This document shows positions 7,492 through 16,704 of a stretch of 64,000 nt of DNA, piece by piece (position 1 is the first letter of the stretch; every line of letters starts with the position of its first letter). The DNA is taken from NCBI RefSeq assembly GCF_963677125.1, contig NZ_OY781882.1, positions 4,052,501 to 4,116,500 on the forward strand, in the 5' to 3' direction. The position numbers and the translations under genes were made by a program. The notes under the pieces were generated by a model. That model was given only the letters and a program-made list of their open reading frames with translations, did not search any database and was not told the DNA's origin. Source of the DNA: an uncultured Desulfobacter sp. GTDB taxonomy: Bacteria > Desulfobacterota > Desulfobacteria > Desulfobacterales > Desulfobacteraceae.

Positions 7492-10386
7492 TTAAAACTC
7501 AAAGGCCGCATCATAAATTTGCGCAACTTTTGCAGCCTGCTCACTGAACATATCCTCATCAACAGTGGCTGACCGCTCCTGGAGCGTGAGGCGGTGCATG
7601 ACCCTTCTCATGCTCACATAAGTGTTCTGGAGAATACTGCTCTCCTCACCGGATATCAGGCCATCCACACTCAGGGCCTGGAGCAGGCGGACATTGTCCG
7701 TCCACTCCACAACATCGGGATAATCGCAGGCATGGCGCAACACAAGATATTGAACAAGAAATTCAATATCCACAATCCCCCCCCGGCCCTGCTTGAGATT
7801 AAACAGCCCAGGTTCGTACTTTAACCGCTGCTTGCGCATTCTTTCTCGCATCTCCCCAACTTCTTTTTTCAAAGTCGCATCATCGCGCTCGCGGGTCAGG
7901 ATTTTTTTGCGTATGGTGTCAAAACTCTTGAACAGCGCTGGATCACCGGCCACGGGGCGTGCCCGGATCAGGGCCTGATGTTCAAATGTCCAGGCCTGGT
8001 CTTTCAGGTAATCCTCATAGGTTTGGATGTGGGTGATAATGGTGCCTGACTCCCCGCCGGGCCGAAGCCGCATATCCGCACCATAAAGGGTACCTGCCGG
8101 GGTATGCATGGTCAGGGCATGGACGATGCGCTGGCCCAGATTGGAATAAAAACGAGTGGTGTCCACAGACCGTTCCGTTCCGCTGGTAATCCCTGGTTCA
8201 GCATCAAAAATGAAAACCATATCCAGGTCGGATTTATATCCCATTTCAAGCCCACCTACCTTGCCGTAGGCAACGGCAATAAAACCGCATCCGTCAACAC
8301 CTTTGCCCTCCATCCCTTCAGGATAACCGTATTTTTCAGTGATGATTTGCCAGGATGACGCCACCACCTGCCCCAGAATAGTTTCAGCAATCCAGGTCAG
8401 ATGATCACTGACCTTCATCAGTGGAAAATTGCCGGATACATCTGCGGCGGCCACCCTCAGTGTATTGATTTGACGAAAAATATTGAGCGCTTCCAGCAGG
8501 TATTCCGGGTCATCCTTCGGGACCCTTGCCAGCAAGCTTTCCATTTCCCGTTCAAGCATATCGCGTTTGGGGGGCGAATACAGGGTTTCCGGATAGATAA
8601 GCTCATCTAAGAGAACGGGGTGTTGACTTAAAAAGGAAATAATCCATGGGCTTTTGCGGGCAAGAACGATCAGGGTATCAAGGGCGCCTTTATTTTCAAT
8701 GAGCAAAGACAGGTAACAGGTACGCCGTTCAATGGTTGCGACAAGATCCAAAAGTTTGGCCATCACTTCTTCCGCCTCCGGATGCTCTCCGGCTTTTTTT
8801 ATCAGGCGGGGTACCAACCGGGCCAGTTTATTGCGACCGGTCTGGGAAAGCTTCCGGGTGTTGGGGTGGGCCGCCAGGGCATTGAGAAGCCGCACCAAAG
8901 AGCCAGTATCTTCGTAGCCGGAAATGGAAATCGCTTCATTGTTGGACTGGGCATCGGTGATACTATCCCATATCTGTTTTAACTCCTGGCTGCTGTTGTC
9001 GTTGTCTTCATCATCATCCTGGACCAGAAGTCTGGAAAAATGTTTATGCACAATCCCCTGGATCCTGGATAATTCCGCATAAAACGCCTTTTCATCATCA
9101 TATCCCATGGATAGAGCCAAAATTTGCCTTTGATCCGGATCTTCGGGGATGTCGTGGGTCTGCCGGTCCTGGTATTCCTGAAGCCTATTTTCCACAAGGC
9201 GTAAAAAATGATAGGCCTCTTTGAGTTCTTCACACACTTTTTTATCAATCAGCTTTTTTCCCACCAAGGTGTCCAGAATCTGTAATATGGGTCTGGCCTG
9301 AAGGGCCGGTTCCACCCCGCCTCTAATAAGCTGAAAGAGCTGGCCGAAAAATTCAACCTCCCTGATACCGCCTGCCCCGATTTTAATATTGTGTTTTAAT
9401 CTGGCATTTTTTACCTGCAATGTAATGCGCTGTTTCATATCCCTGAAAGAATCAAAAGAGCCGTAATCCAGATATCTGCGAAAAATAAATGGCTTGAGGG
9501 ATTGAATAATTGTACGGCCCGCCGCAATATCCCCTGCCACCGGACTCGCCTTGATCATGGCATAGCGTTCCCACTCCCGGCCCTGGGATTGGTAATAATA
9601 TTCAAAGGCATTGGCATCCATAACCAGCGGGCCACTGTCTCCGAACGGCCGCAGACGGGTATCCACCCGGTAAAAATGAGTGCCGTTATCCATTGAAAAC
9701 AGCTTGATGAATTCCCGGCACAGTTTTGTAAAAAATTCATCATTGGATATGGATCTATCCCCATCCGTCTGACCAGGATTGGGGAATACGAAAATAAGAT
9801 CAATATCCGAAGAAAAATTCAATTCGCCAGCCCCAAGCTTTCCCATACCTAATACCACAATGTTCTGGGCATGGCCCTTACTGTCCCTGGGGGTTCCCCA
9901 TTTTTGGGTTAAACCTGGGTACAATTGTTCAAAGCCAAAGGCGATGCAGGCGCAGGCAAGATCGGACAGATTGGCCATGGTTTCAGTCAATGGCGCCCTA
10001 CCGGTCAGATCTCGCCAGGCAATGCGAATGATTTCATACACCTTGAATTCAAGCAGCCGGGATTTAAGCCCTGTACCATCCTGGTCATCTCCGATAAAAG
10101 CCGCAAGCTTGCTCTTAATGTCACCCGGCGCATAGGACGTGTCAAGATCACCGCTTTTACCAAGCCGCTGAAGTATCGAGGGGTTTGCCGTAATATGTTC
10201 AGCCGTAAAGGGGCTGAACAGCATCACCTGGGTAAAATCCTGCGGTTTGACAGGCAATTGGCTGATATCCTGGATTTCCCCGGCGGAAAAATAATTTTGA
10301 ATTCGCAGGTGCAAACATTGAAAAAGGGTTTGGGAAAGGGCAGGAAAAACACTTGTGATTAACTGTTCTATATCGTTTTGGGTCAT
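7492..10386 (-). CDS. glnE: Bifunctional glutamine synthetase adenylyltransferase/deadenylase
   Basis: Protein of 964 residues, the usual GlnE length. There are two nucleotidyltransferase domains. The N-terminal deadenylase has GMGKLGAGELNFSSDIDL at about residue 180-200, with the metal-binding DxD. The C-terminal adenylylase has AYGKVGGLEMGYKSDLDM near 710. The linker GGIREVEFFGQL and the related GRGGIVDIEFLVQYL are also typical. It adenylylates glutamine synthetase when nitrogen is plentiful and removes AMP when nitrogen is short, under PII control. No GS or PII gene is in the window. The start is ATG 10386 with only a weak ribosome site; a dispersed repeat (10407-10504) lies directly upstream. 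Confidence 0.97.
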   Translation of the reverse strand: MTQNDIEQLITSVFPALSQTLFQCLHLRIQNYFSAGEIQDISQLPVKPQDFTQVMLFSPFTAEHITANPSILQRLGKSGDLDTSYAPGDIKSKLAAFIGDDQDGTGLKSRLLEFKVYEIIRIAWRDLTGRAPLTETMANLSDLACACIAFGFEQLYPGLTQKWGTPRDSKGHAQNIVVLGMGKLGAGELNFSSDIDLIFVFPNPGQTDGDRSISNDEFFTKLCREFIKLFSMDNGTHFYRVDTRLRPFGDSGPLVMDANAFEYYYQSQGREWERYAMIKASPVAGDIAAGRTIIQSLKPFIFRRYLDYGSFDSFRDMKQRITLQVKNARLKHNIKIGAGGIREVEFFGQLFQLIRGGVEPALQARPILQILDTLVGKKLIDKKVCEELKEAYHFLRLVENRLQEYQDRQTHDIPEDPDQRQILALSMGYDDEKAFYAELSRIQGIVHKHFSRLLVQDDDEDNDNSSQELKQIWDSITDAQSNNEAISISGYEDTGSLVRLLNALAAHPNTRKLSQTGRNKLARLVPRLIKKAGEHPEAEEVMAKLLDLVATIERRTCYLSLLIENKGALDTLIVLARKSPWIISFLSQHPVLLDELIYPETLYSPPKRDMLEREMESLLARVPKDDPEYLLEALNIFRQINTLRVAAADVSGNFPLMKVSDHLTWIAETILGQVVASSWQIITEKYGYPEGMEGKGVDGCGFIAVAYGKVGGLEMGYKSDLDMVFIFDAEPGITSGTERSVDTTRFYSNLGQRIVHALTMHTPAGTLYGADMRLRPGGESGTIITHIQTYEDYLKDQAWTFEHQALIRARPVAGDPALFKSFDTIRKKILTRERDDATLKKEVGEMRERMRKQRLKYEPGLFNLKQGRGGIVDIEFLVQYLVLRHACDYPDVVEWTDNVRLLQALSVDGLISGEESSILQNTYVSMRRVMHRLTLQERSATVDEDMFSEQAAKVAQIYDAAFEF

Positions 10387-10406
10387 GATTTGGCTTTCAT
10401 AATTTT

Positions 10407-10504
10407 TTTATAAAAAAGTTTTCACCAAGCGACTGAATTTTTTACTATCTTTGTTGTGAGCCGAAGTCTGGATGTAGATAGACCAAGTCAGCGCAGGGCT
10501 GTTA
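10407..10504 (+). repeat. Dispersed ~96-bp intergenic repeat, copy 1
   Basis: First of four related copies (others at 34685-34780, 36311-36406 and, inverted, 42876-42970). Shared blocks are TTTATAA-AAAG at the left end, TTGTGRGC in the middle, GATAGACCA near three quarters, and a GGSC...CTGTTA/CCGTTA right end. This is the most diverged copy. Its final TTA at 10502-10504 is the TAA stop codon of the neighbouring leftward gene. Confidence 0.75.
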
Positions 10505-11938
10505 TTGGTTTGCAGCAACCCAGTTTTCCAAGGGCACGGGTATATTGCATATGAGAGAGGTGTCCTGTTTCCATTTGGTTTTCAGTACCGAACCTGCCTT
10601 CATGACCGAAACCAGGGTGTCGGATGAGACGACAATTACAATAACATTTTCGTTTTCCGCCGTGAATCGTAAAGCCGAATTGAACCTGGCCCCCCTGGCC
10701 CTGTTTTCACCGGGCACATTCCTGCCTTGCAAAAGACAGGCAAACCCATGCAGCTTTACATCAGCCCCTATGTGCAGTGCTCCGTCCACTTTGGACAGAG
10801 ACTTGGCTAAATCATAATTTTCCTGACTTTTCAGGTCTAAGGGGTGCAGCAACGAATGGCCCATGATAAAAACCGGAGGATCATTCAGGTCAATCACAAG
10901 ACTGCATCCATACCGGTGGCCGGCAGCATTGTGAACAATCCCGGTAACTACTTTAAATAAAGTTGTGACCGTTTCAGCATCCATATCAGTGTCCATTAAA
11001 GCCTCTTCCACCTGAACCAGCTTTTCCTTATGCGTGGTCGATTTAAAGCTGCCGTCAGAAAAAGAGCACACCAACTCATCATTGAGTGCCAAAAAACCGT
11101 ATCCACCCCTAAAATCCACTGAGATGGAAAAGTCCGGATGATCTTCCCTGGTGATACCGATAATTGTATTTTCAGTGGCAACCAGCTTCAAATCTGAATA
11201 TTCAACCGACACAAGCAGCTTTCTGATATGCTTGACATTCTCCAGGCACGGTTGCTCTGCCTCGGGAAGTTCTAAAATAAAATTCATTTTGGGGATGGAT
11301 TCTTTTTCCACAAAAATTAGCTTACCTCTGGGCCATTCTCCTTCTTCCGGCGTTCTTGAAATTTTAAGCACGGCCTCTAAAATAGGATAAACCCGCATTC
11401 GGGTATCCCAGCCGATCCGGATATTCATTTCATCCACAATAAAATCTCTGACCGCATGGGTGGCGTATTCCTTGAGAAAAGAGCCGGAAATGCCTGTGTA
11501 CAATTCTGCCTCATTGGCTATATCGTGGGAAAATCTGTAAACCGCATGTTCCAGCCATCTCTCGGTTGGGCCTATGGTACACATGTCCGGGTGGTGGTCG
11601 GTAAACCACATCTGATAAACGATGGAGCTTGATCTGCCACCATAGGATATCAGTCCAGCCAGCCCAAGATTTTTTTCGGGAATCAGATTACTGAATTTTT
11701 TTCTGTCATATTTGATGAAACATTTGGTTCGCCAATCATCCGAATCAATATACAACTCTTTGAATTTGGGTTCGTGCCCGGCCAAAAGGTTCTGGGGATC
11801 AAAGATATAGATGGGATCATCGGGTGCGACGGCATAAATGACTGCTGCCCTGCTGGGCCCGGAAAAAAGAGTCAGGCCTTCTCTTAACCCCTCGATGGTT
11901 TCGGTGATGCATCTGCGAATAAAACCATGGTTTGGCAA
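10502..11938 (-). CDS. DisA_N/diadenylate-cyclase-domain protein, divergent
   Basis: Protein of 478 residues. It starts with TTG 11938, which has a well-placed AGGGAGA. The last ~95 residues match a DAC fold: D385-G-A, then HGFACLL, a RARGARFNSALRFT block at about 413-426, and VIVIVVSSD with VSV after it. In classical c-di-AMP synthases the DGA and (T)RHR motifs hold ATP; here RHRAA is replaced by R-G-A-R-x-x-S-A, so activity may differ. The first ~370 residues have no domain I recognise and may be a sensor. The gene stands apart from glnE downstream (repeat between) and from the GAF gene upstream. Calling it a c-di-AMP synthase would go beyond what is seen. Confidence 0.65.
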   Translation of the reverse strand: MPNHGFIRRCITETIEGLREGLTLFSGPSRAAVIYAVAPDDPIYIFDPQNLLAGHEPKFKELYIDSDDWRTKCFIKYDRKKFSNLIPEKNLGLAGLISYGGRSSSIVYQMWFTDHHPDMCTIGPTERWLEHAVYRFSHDIANEAELYTGISGSFLKEYATHAVRDFIVDEMNIRIGWDTRMRVYPILEAVLKISRTPEEGEWPRGKLIFVEKESIPKMNFILELPEAEQPCLENVKHIRKLLVSVEYSDLKLVATENTIIGITREDHPDFSISVDFRGGYGFLALNDELVCSFSDGSFKSTTHKEKLVQVEEALMDTDMDAETVTTLFKVVTGIVHNAAGHRYGCSLVIDLNDPPVFIMGHSLLHPLDLKSQENYDLAKSLSKVDGALHIGADVKLHGFACLLQGRNVPGENRARGARFNSALRFTAENENVIVIVVSSDTLVSVMKAGSVLKTKWKQDTSLICNIPVPLENWVAANQ

Positions 11939-12397
11939 ACCGAAATTCTCCCTTTAAAGCTGAAACCGTATTTGGCAGACAGTTTATTAACTTAAGATGC
12001 TTTTGCCATAATATCTATCCAGCATTAATGTATGGATATTGGTTTACTAAAGAACATGGCTTTTCTCAATAGCATTTATTTGTTGAAAAGGATTCCCGGT
12101 GCAATCTTGATGTCCCTGGGCTAAAACGTAAATGCCGGGGAGAGCATGTTCGACCCGAAATAATTCAGGCCGGGCTCCCTTTATACGTTAATAAGATTCG
12201 GATTTAACATTATTAATAACAAAAATAGCCAACACCTCTCTCAATAAAGGCTTTTGGTCACAATCATAAGTTTTGCTTTTCAAAAGTTCATTTAGGCAGA
12301 AAGCCAATATATAGATTGATATAAACTATTTGAAACACAGTGAAAATCAAGTCATCACATTGGCTTATACCGACAATCGGAACAGCCGTGCCGGTTG
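11939..12397. other. Intergenic region between GAF gene and DAC-like gene
   Basis: This 459-bp AT-rich stretch must hold the 3' end of the signalling-operon transcript and the promoter of the DAC-like gene. A weak hairpin (CCTGAA/TTTCGGG around 12155-12170) is the only structure seen. A 30-codon frame at 12032-12124 lacks a ribosome site and is not called. I see no RNA gene. Confidence 0.4.
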
Positions 12398-13198
12398 CTA
12401 CCGGTTGTTTTTCAGGCGATCAAAAAGCAGTGCATTTTCAATGGCAATGGCGGCCTGCTGGGAAAACAGACTCAAAAGCAGTGCATCGTCGTCTGTAAAT
12501 TTTCTTCCCCAGTTTTTGTTGATCACCTCCAACACACCAATCTTTTTACGCTTGGAACGTATGGGAACACAAAGCAGAGAACGGGTCTCAAGCCCTGTCA
12601 ACGCATCAATTCCCGGATAAAAACGCGGGTCGTTTTTTACATCTTCAAGCAGCACATACTGCTGGTTTTCCAGAACCCATCCGGCCACCCCCTTTTCTTT
12701 TGGGATGCGGATATCTTTAAGATTGTCGGCTCTAGGGCCTGTGGGGACGGAAAATACAAGTTCCCCGGTACTTTCATCCAGCAGCATGAGGGTGCTGGCC
12801 TGGGTGTCGGTGACAATATTGGCATATTTCATGATCAAAGACAGGACACCCACCAGACTCTGGGTGGAGTTGATCAGAAAGCCGATCTGTATGACCAGGG
12901 CCAGTTTCTCGCTGCTTAACATCCTCAACTCCCGGACCTGGCGGTTCTGCATTGCTAGAACCGGATCCAGAATATCACGGGTGATATAATTTTTTTCCAG
13001 GAGAAGCTGACCCAGCATGGAGGATGCATTCTCCTTTTCCCTGGTTTTTGTGATGAACTCAGCCGGATTGCTTTCCGGTCCCACCTCAGGCTGACCGTCA
13101 ATCCGAGCCTGAAGGGCAAGGACTTCCCCAAGTTGCGCTTCCGTAATAATGCCCAGACTGATAAGATGATCCCCTAAAAGATGTGAATTAATATTCAT
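12398..13198 (-). CDS. GAF-domain sensor protein with MshEN-like N-terminus
   Basis: Protein of 266 residues. Residues 1-90 (HLLGDHLISLGIITEAQL, then LGQLLLEKNYIT) hold two short helical repeats resembling the N-terminal domain of GspE/MshE ATPases, which in MshE binds c-di-GMP. A GAF domain follows at about 110-260, with GVAGWVLENQQ, LLEDVKNDPRF, SLLCVPI and GVLEVINK motifs. There is no output domain, so it probably acts by binding a ligand or partner. It is the last gene of the leftward CHASE2-FecR-OmpA-GAF cluster, 30 nt after the OmpA gene. The ligand is unknown; the N-terminal match is by pattern only. Confidence 0.75.
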   Translation of the reverse strand: MNINSHLLGDHLISLGIITEAQLGEVLALQARIDGQPEVGPESNPAEFITKTREKENASSMLGQLLLEKNYITRDILDPVLAMQNRQVRELRMLSSEKLALVIQIGFLINSTQSLVGVLSLIMKYANIVTDTQASTLMLLDESTGELVFSVPTGPRADNLKDIRIPKEKGVAGWVLENQQYVLLEDVKNDPRFYPGIDALTGLETRSLLCVPIRSKRKKIGVLEVINKNWGRKFTDDDALLLSLFSQQAAIAIENALLFDRLKNNR

Positions 13199-13228
13199 TT
13201 TAATTTCCTCACAAAGTTGTTAAACCGT

Positions 13229-13861
13229 TCACCGGATCATTACTTCAACCCGCCTGTTTCTGGGTTCAGCCACCTCATCCGGCGTGGGGACTATGGGGTT
13301 GGCTTCTCCGTGGGAGGTGATTTCGATCAGGTCGGGGTCCACCCCTTTGTCCATAAGAATCCGGGCGATGACACCCGATCGCTTTTTGGCCAGTTCATAA
13401 TTTTCATCTGCATTGCCCACCCGGTCCGTGTGGCCCACAACGCTTATATCTGTGGAGTTACGTTGCCTAATTGTGTTCAGGATATCATCGACAAGGGCTT
13501 CGGATTCAGGGGTAAGTAATGTTTCTCCGCTTTGAAAATAAAGGATAAACACCTTTACCATTTCCGGCTGGGACGCCAGGGCTCGGCCAAATATTTTCTC
13601 AACACGATCGCCATCCATGATACCCAGATCCCGAACCGCCTCCCCGGGCTTCCCCACACTTGCACTTTCAAATGCCTTGCCCAGTACCCGGCGGCTTTGG
13701 TCCTGACCTGACACCGTTACCTGTCCCACGGTACCATCCGGTTCGGGAAGCAGCACAACGGTAGTTTTTGTTCCGCATCCGTAAAACATGACAACACCCA
13801 AAAACAGGACAATATTCATGATGACGGACTGAACCCGGCCCATGCAGTTTATGTTTAACAT
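13229..13861 (-). CDS. OmpA-family peptidoglycan-binding lipoprotein
   Basis: Protein of 210 residues. The N-terminal hydrophobic stretch ends in a lipobox-like FYGC (Cys near residue 29), predicting an outer-membrane lipoprotein. The C-terminal OmpA domain begins near residue 110 with ILYFQSGETLLTPES and includes VVGHTDRVGNADENYELAKKR and RNRRVEVMIR, the diaminopimelate-binding core. It should anchor a complex to peptidoglycan in the periplasm. It follows the FecR gene by 2 nt, so translation is probably coupled. Internal ATGs at 13843 and 13819 are possible alternative starts. Confidence 0.85.
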   Translation of the reverse strand: MLNINCMGRVQSVIMNIVLFLGVVMFYGCGTKTTVVLLPEPDGTVGQVTVSGQDQSRRVLGKAFESASVGKPGEAVRDLGIMDGDRVEKIFGRALASQPEMVKVFILYFQSGETLLTPESEALVDDILNTIRQRNSTDISVVGHTDRVGNADENYELAKKRSGVIARILMDKGVDPDLIEITSHGEANPIVPTPDEVAEPRNRRVEVMIR

Positions 13862-13863
13862 AT

Positions 13864-14334
13864 TTAAGACCCTTCTTTTACTTCAATTGCAATATGGGTT
13901 CCCCTGACGGAGATGGCGGCAGAGGGGGTCCTGAATTCCACAGCCTCGGGTTTCAGCTTATTGATCAGGCCGGAAAGATAGGTCAGGGTACCCCGCACAA
14001 CAGATCCTATTAATGTGAATTTTTCCTTTGTCGGCTCAAAGGCAAATTCACGGATGGTGAACTTGCTGTCAGGTCCCAGAGACAACAGGCTGTTGTCCTT
14101 AAATATAATGCCGACGGCTGCATCGGCGCCGGTCTCCAGTGCGTCTCCGACCATCAGCGGCATTTCAAGGACCGCGGGCATCCGCTGTTCCCCCCTTTGG
14201 ATCCATACCTGGCCGCTCAGTGTTTTTACAATGGCAACATGAGTTATGGCCTCTTGCGCACCGCATTGGGTAAAACCCGTCAAAACCGTCAACATTGCCA
14301 TAAGCACCAGGTACATTTTTTTATCCACGCGCAA
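13864..14334 (-). CDS. Secreted FecR-domain protein
   Basis: Protein of 156 residues with an N-terminal signal peptide (YLVLMAMLTVLTGFTQCGA). The remainder is a FecR-like beta domain: VWIQRGEQRMPAVLEMPLMV, GDALETGADAAVGIIFKDNS, LSLGPDSKFTIREFAF, and a VRTP-like SAAISVRGTHIAIEV end. Stand-alone periplasmic FecR proteins are often found beside CHASE2 cyclases or kinases; there they are thought to sense or pass on envelope signals, unlike FecR anti-sigma factors. It lies 5 nt after the cyclase gene and 2 nt before the OmpA gene. Confidence 0.85.
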   Translation of the reverse strand: MRVDKKMYLVLMAMLTVLTGFTQCGAQEAITHVAIVKTLSGQVWIQRGEQRMPAVLEMPLMVGDALETGADAAVGIIFKDNSLLSLGPDSKFTIREFAFEPTKEKFTLIGSVVRGTLTYLSGLINKLKPEAVEFRTPSAAISVRGTHIAIEVKEGS

Positions 14335-14339
14335 ACTCC

Positions 14340-16646
14340 TTATTTTTGTTGGTGGGTGAAGATACCGTCCCAGCTCTTTCCCGGTGGATGGGTCAAATAA
14401 TATTCACAGCGTTGTCGGTAAATTTGATACAATTTTCTATCCACTCGTTTCTGCCTGAACTGTTTAAAAATTTCAAGCGCCCTATCAAATTTCTGTTCCC
14501 GGTACAGCCCTAAAGCACGATAATAGGCCGCAATGTGTTTATCCGAATCGGCCATAAATTTTCCGGTAAACAGACCGTATATCCTCAACGGTTCCTGTCT
14601 TCCCCTGATGCGGACCAGATCCAGTTCCTGGATCTGGTGGGTCCGGGGAACATTGGTCTTCATATCTTCACTGAAAATAATCCTCACCCCATAAAATTTG
14701 CTCAAATTTTCAAGCCTGGACGCGACGTTCACGTTATCACCGATAATGGTGTAATTAAACAGATCTGTTGTTCCCATGTTGCCGACCCGGACCCGGCCGG
14801 TGTGAAGCCCAATACCGATATTTAGGGTAAATCCGTATTCTTTTGCAAAGGTGTCGTTAAGGTTTCCCAGAGCGTTGAGCATATCCACGGCAGCCTGAAA
14901 GGCCTGCGCCCTGTGGTCAGGGATATCCAGGGGCGCATTCCAGAATGCCATGATACCGTCTCCGATAAATTTATCCAGGGTACCGCTGTGCCGGGTGATG
15001 ATCCGGGTCATGGGTGTGAAATACGCCTGGAGCAGCCGGGTGCTCTGTTCGGGGGAAAGGGTTTCAGATAAGGTTGTAAACTGCCTGATATCCGCAAAAA
15101 GGATGCTGACTGATTTATCCTCCCCGCTCAGGTTCAATCGTTCCGGAGATGCCGTCACCTGATCCACAATGGGTTTGGCCACAAATTTGGAAAACGCTTT
15201 CTTTAAATATCGTTTCTCTTTTTCGGCCACCGCATATTTTAGAAGTGTCAGGACGATAAAAAGAATGGTGCCGAAAACAAGCGTGCTGACTGGTGAGATA
15301 AACTGACCGGTGCGCGTGAACCAATAGCTGCTTGCACCGAGGATACCCAACGCAAGAGCGGTGAAAACCAGCAACCCGGAACCGGCCCGATACCGTGACA
15401 GCCAACCGGTCATCAGTATGCCGGTTCCGGCAAAAATCACGCATTGAATCAATGCTGAATAGGATGGGAAAAAAAGAAAATCCCGGCTCATCACCGTATC
15501 GATGGCGGCGGTATGGGCTTCAACACCGATAAAATCGGGATCAAAGGGGGTGGCATGCATATCCTTTAACCCGCCGGCGGAAGAACCGATAAGTACAATT
15601 TTTTCTTTAAAAACATTTGTCTTAAATTGGGGGCTCAATACCCGGGCGGCCGAATAAGAGGGATAGGACCCGGCCTTGCCTCTAAAATGAATCAACATCT
15701 GCCCCGATGAATCAAGAGGGATGCGTAAGGGCTGTTTTCCCTGGAAATGAAGATCAGCCCCTTCAGCGGTGGGTTGAATGGTCATCTCTGTACATTTGTA
15801 AACAAGCTGGATCAGCGCGAGGGACAGAGACGGGTACAATGTACCCCGGTATTCAATGAGCATGGGCATGCGGCGAAGAATGCCGTCGGGCCCGGGCATG
15901 GCGTTTATAAATCCTAAATTCTTTGCGGCAGCGGCAAGAGGGGGCAGTGGCGCAATGACATGGGTTGCGTTAAATCTCCTGGTTAATCCGGCCTGCAGCC
16001 CTGCTGGTAACGGGTCTGTCCTAGTCCTTGAAGATGCTTGGCCGGCCAGAATACGATAGGGCAGATGTTTTAATTCCCCCGGCATGCCGGGTGGCGCAGT
16101 GGACGAATCAAACCGGCAGTAAAACCCAAGTACGGTCGGTGTCTCATTTAAGGTCTCGGCCAACAGCCGGTCATGATCATGGTATTTTTCAGGCAGCCTA
16201 TGGAAATCAATCTCCAAATTGAACTCTTCTTTAAAGAATGCGTTTAAATGAACAGGAGACGTCCTGTCCGCTTCGGGAAAAAGGATATCCAACCCCACTG
16301 CCAGAGGGTCCGCCCCGGATATCCTGCCGATCAGCTCTGCTATTTTGTACCGGGGCCAGGGCCATTGACCGTAACGTTCAAGGCTTTGTTCATCAATATC
16401 CACGATGACCGGTACATCACTTTTTCCCCGGGTGTGATGGTGGGTTAAAAACAAGTCATAGCAGCTCAAATCATATGCCGTAAAAAGATTGGCAACAAAC
16501 AGCCGAATCATTGAAAACAGCAGGATTAAGACTATTCCGGTAAGGCCGACATGACCGGAGAGAGCCATTATTTTTTTACGAATCGTTTTCAGCATAATTT
16601 TCTGTAAATTCGCAATACCGGGCAGGAAATCAAAACTGTCTTCCAC
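14340..16646 (-). CDS. CHASE2-domain class III adenylate/guanylate cyclase
   Basis: Protein of up to 768 residues. A membrane helix near residues 35-55 is followed by a periplasmic CHASE2 sensor (VDIDEQSLERYGQWPWPR; VGLDILFPEADR; VLIGSSAGGLKDMHATPFD). Three membrane helices lie at about 400-470. The catalytic domain spans about 500-690, with metal-binding Asp in SILFADIRQF and FIGDGIMAFWNAP, and NIGIGLHTGRVRVGNMG; a TPR-like tail follows. It should turn ATP (or GTP) into a cyclic nucleotide in response to an envelope signal. The longest start is GTG 16646 without a clear ribosome site; ATG 16595 is an alternative. It is first in the FecR-OmpA-GAF operon. Confidence 0.9.
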   Translation of the reverse strand: MEDSFDFLPGIANLQKIMLKTIRKKIMALSGHVGLTGIVLILLFSMIRLFVANLFTAYDLSCYDLFLTHHHTRGKSDVPVIVDIDEQSLERYGQWPWPRYKIAELIGRISGADPLAVGLDILFPEADRTSPVHLNAFFKEEFNLEIDFHRLPEKYHDHDRLLAETLNETPTVLGFYCRFDSSTAPPGMPGELKHLPYRILAGQASSRTRTDPLPAGLQAGLTRRFNATHVIAPLPPLAAAAKNLGFINAMPGPDGILRRMPMLIEYRGTLYPSLSLALIQLVYKCTEMTIQPTAEGADLHFQGKQPLRIPLDSSGQMLIHFRGKAGSYPSYSAARVLSPQFKTNVFKEKIVLIGSSAGGLKDMHATPFDPDFIGVEAHTAAIDTVMSRDFLFFPSYSALIQCVIFAGTGILMTGWLSRYRAGSGLLVFTALALGILGASSYWFTRTGQFISPVSTLVFGTILFIVLTLLKYAVAEKEKRYLKKAFSKFVAKPIVDQVTASPERLNLSGEDKSVSILFADIRQFTTLSETLSPEQSTRLLQAYFTPMTRIITRHSGTLDKFIGDGIMAFWNAPLDIPDHRAQAFQAAVDMLNALGNLNDTFAKEYGFTLNIGIGLHTGRVRVGNMGTTDLFNYTIIGDNVNVASRLENLSKFYGVRIIFSEDMKTNVPRTHQIQELDLVRIRGRQEPLRIYGLFTGKFMADSDKHIAAYYRALGLYREQKFDRALEIFKQFRQKRVDRKLYQIYRQRCEYYLTHPPGKSWDGIFTHQQK

Positions 16647-16704
16647 GATCTAAAAACCCGGGTGATATAAGGATCATGAAAACAATAAAATCCTTGGTTC
16701 TAAT

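Noticed and set aside
12032..12124. 30-residue frame starting MDIGLLKNMAFLN
   Set aside because: No ribosome site and no neighbours on that strand; could be chance in AT-rich DNA.
12100..12200. Possible riboswitch in the GC-richer patch before the DAC-like gene
   Set aside because: Compared by eye with c-di-GMP-I and molybdenum-cofactor motifs; key conserved bases are not present.
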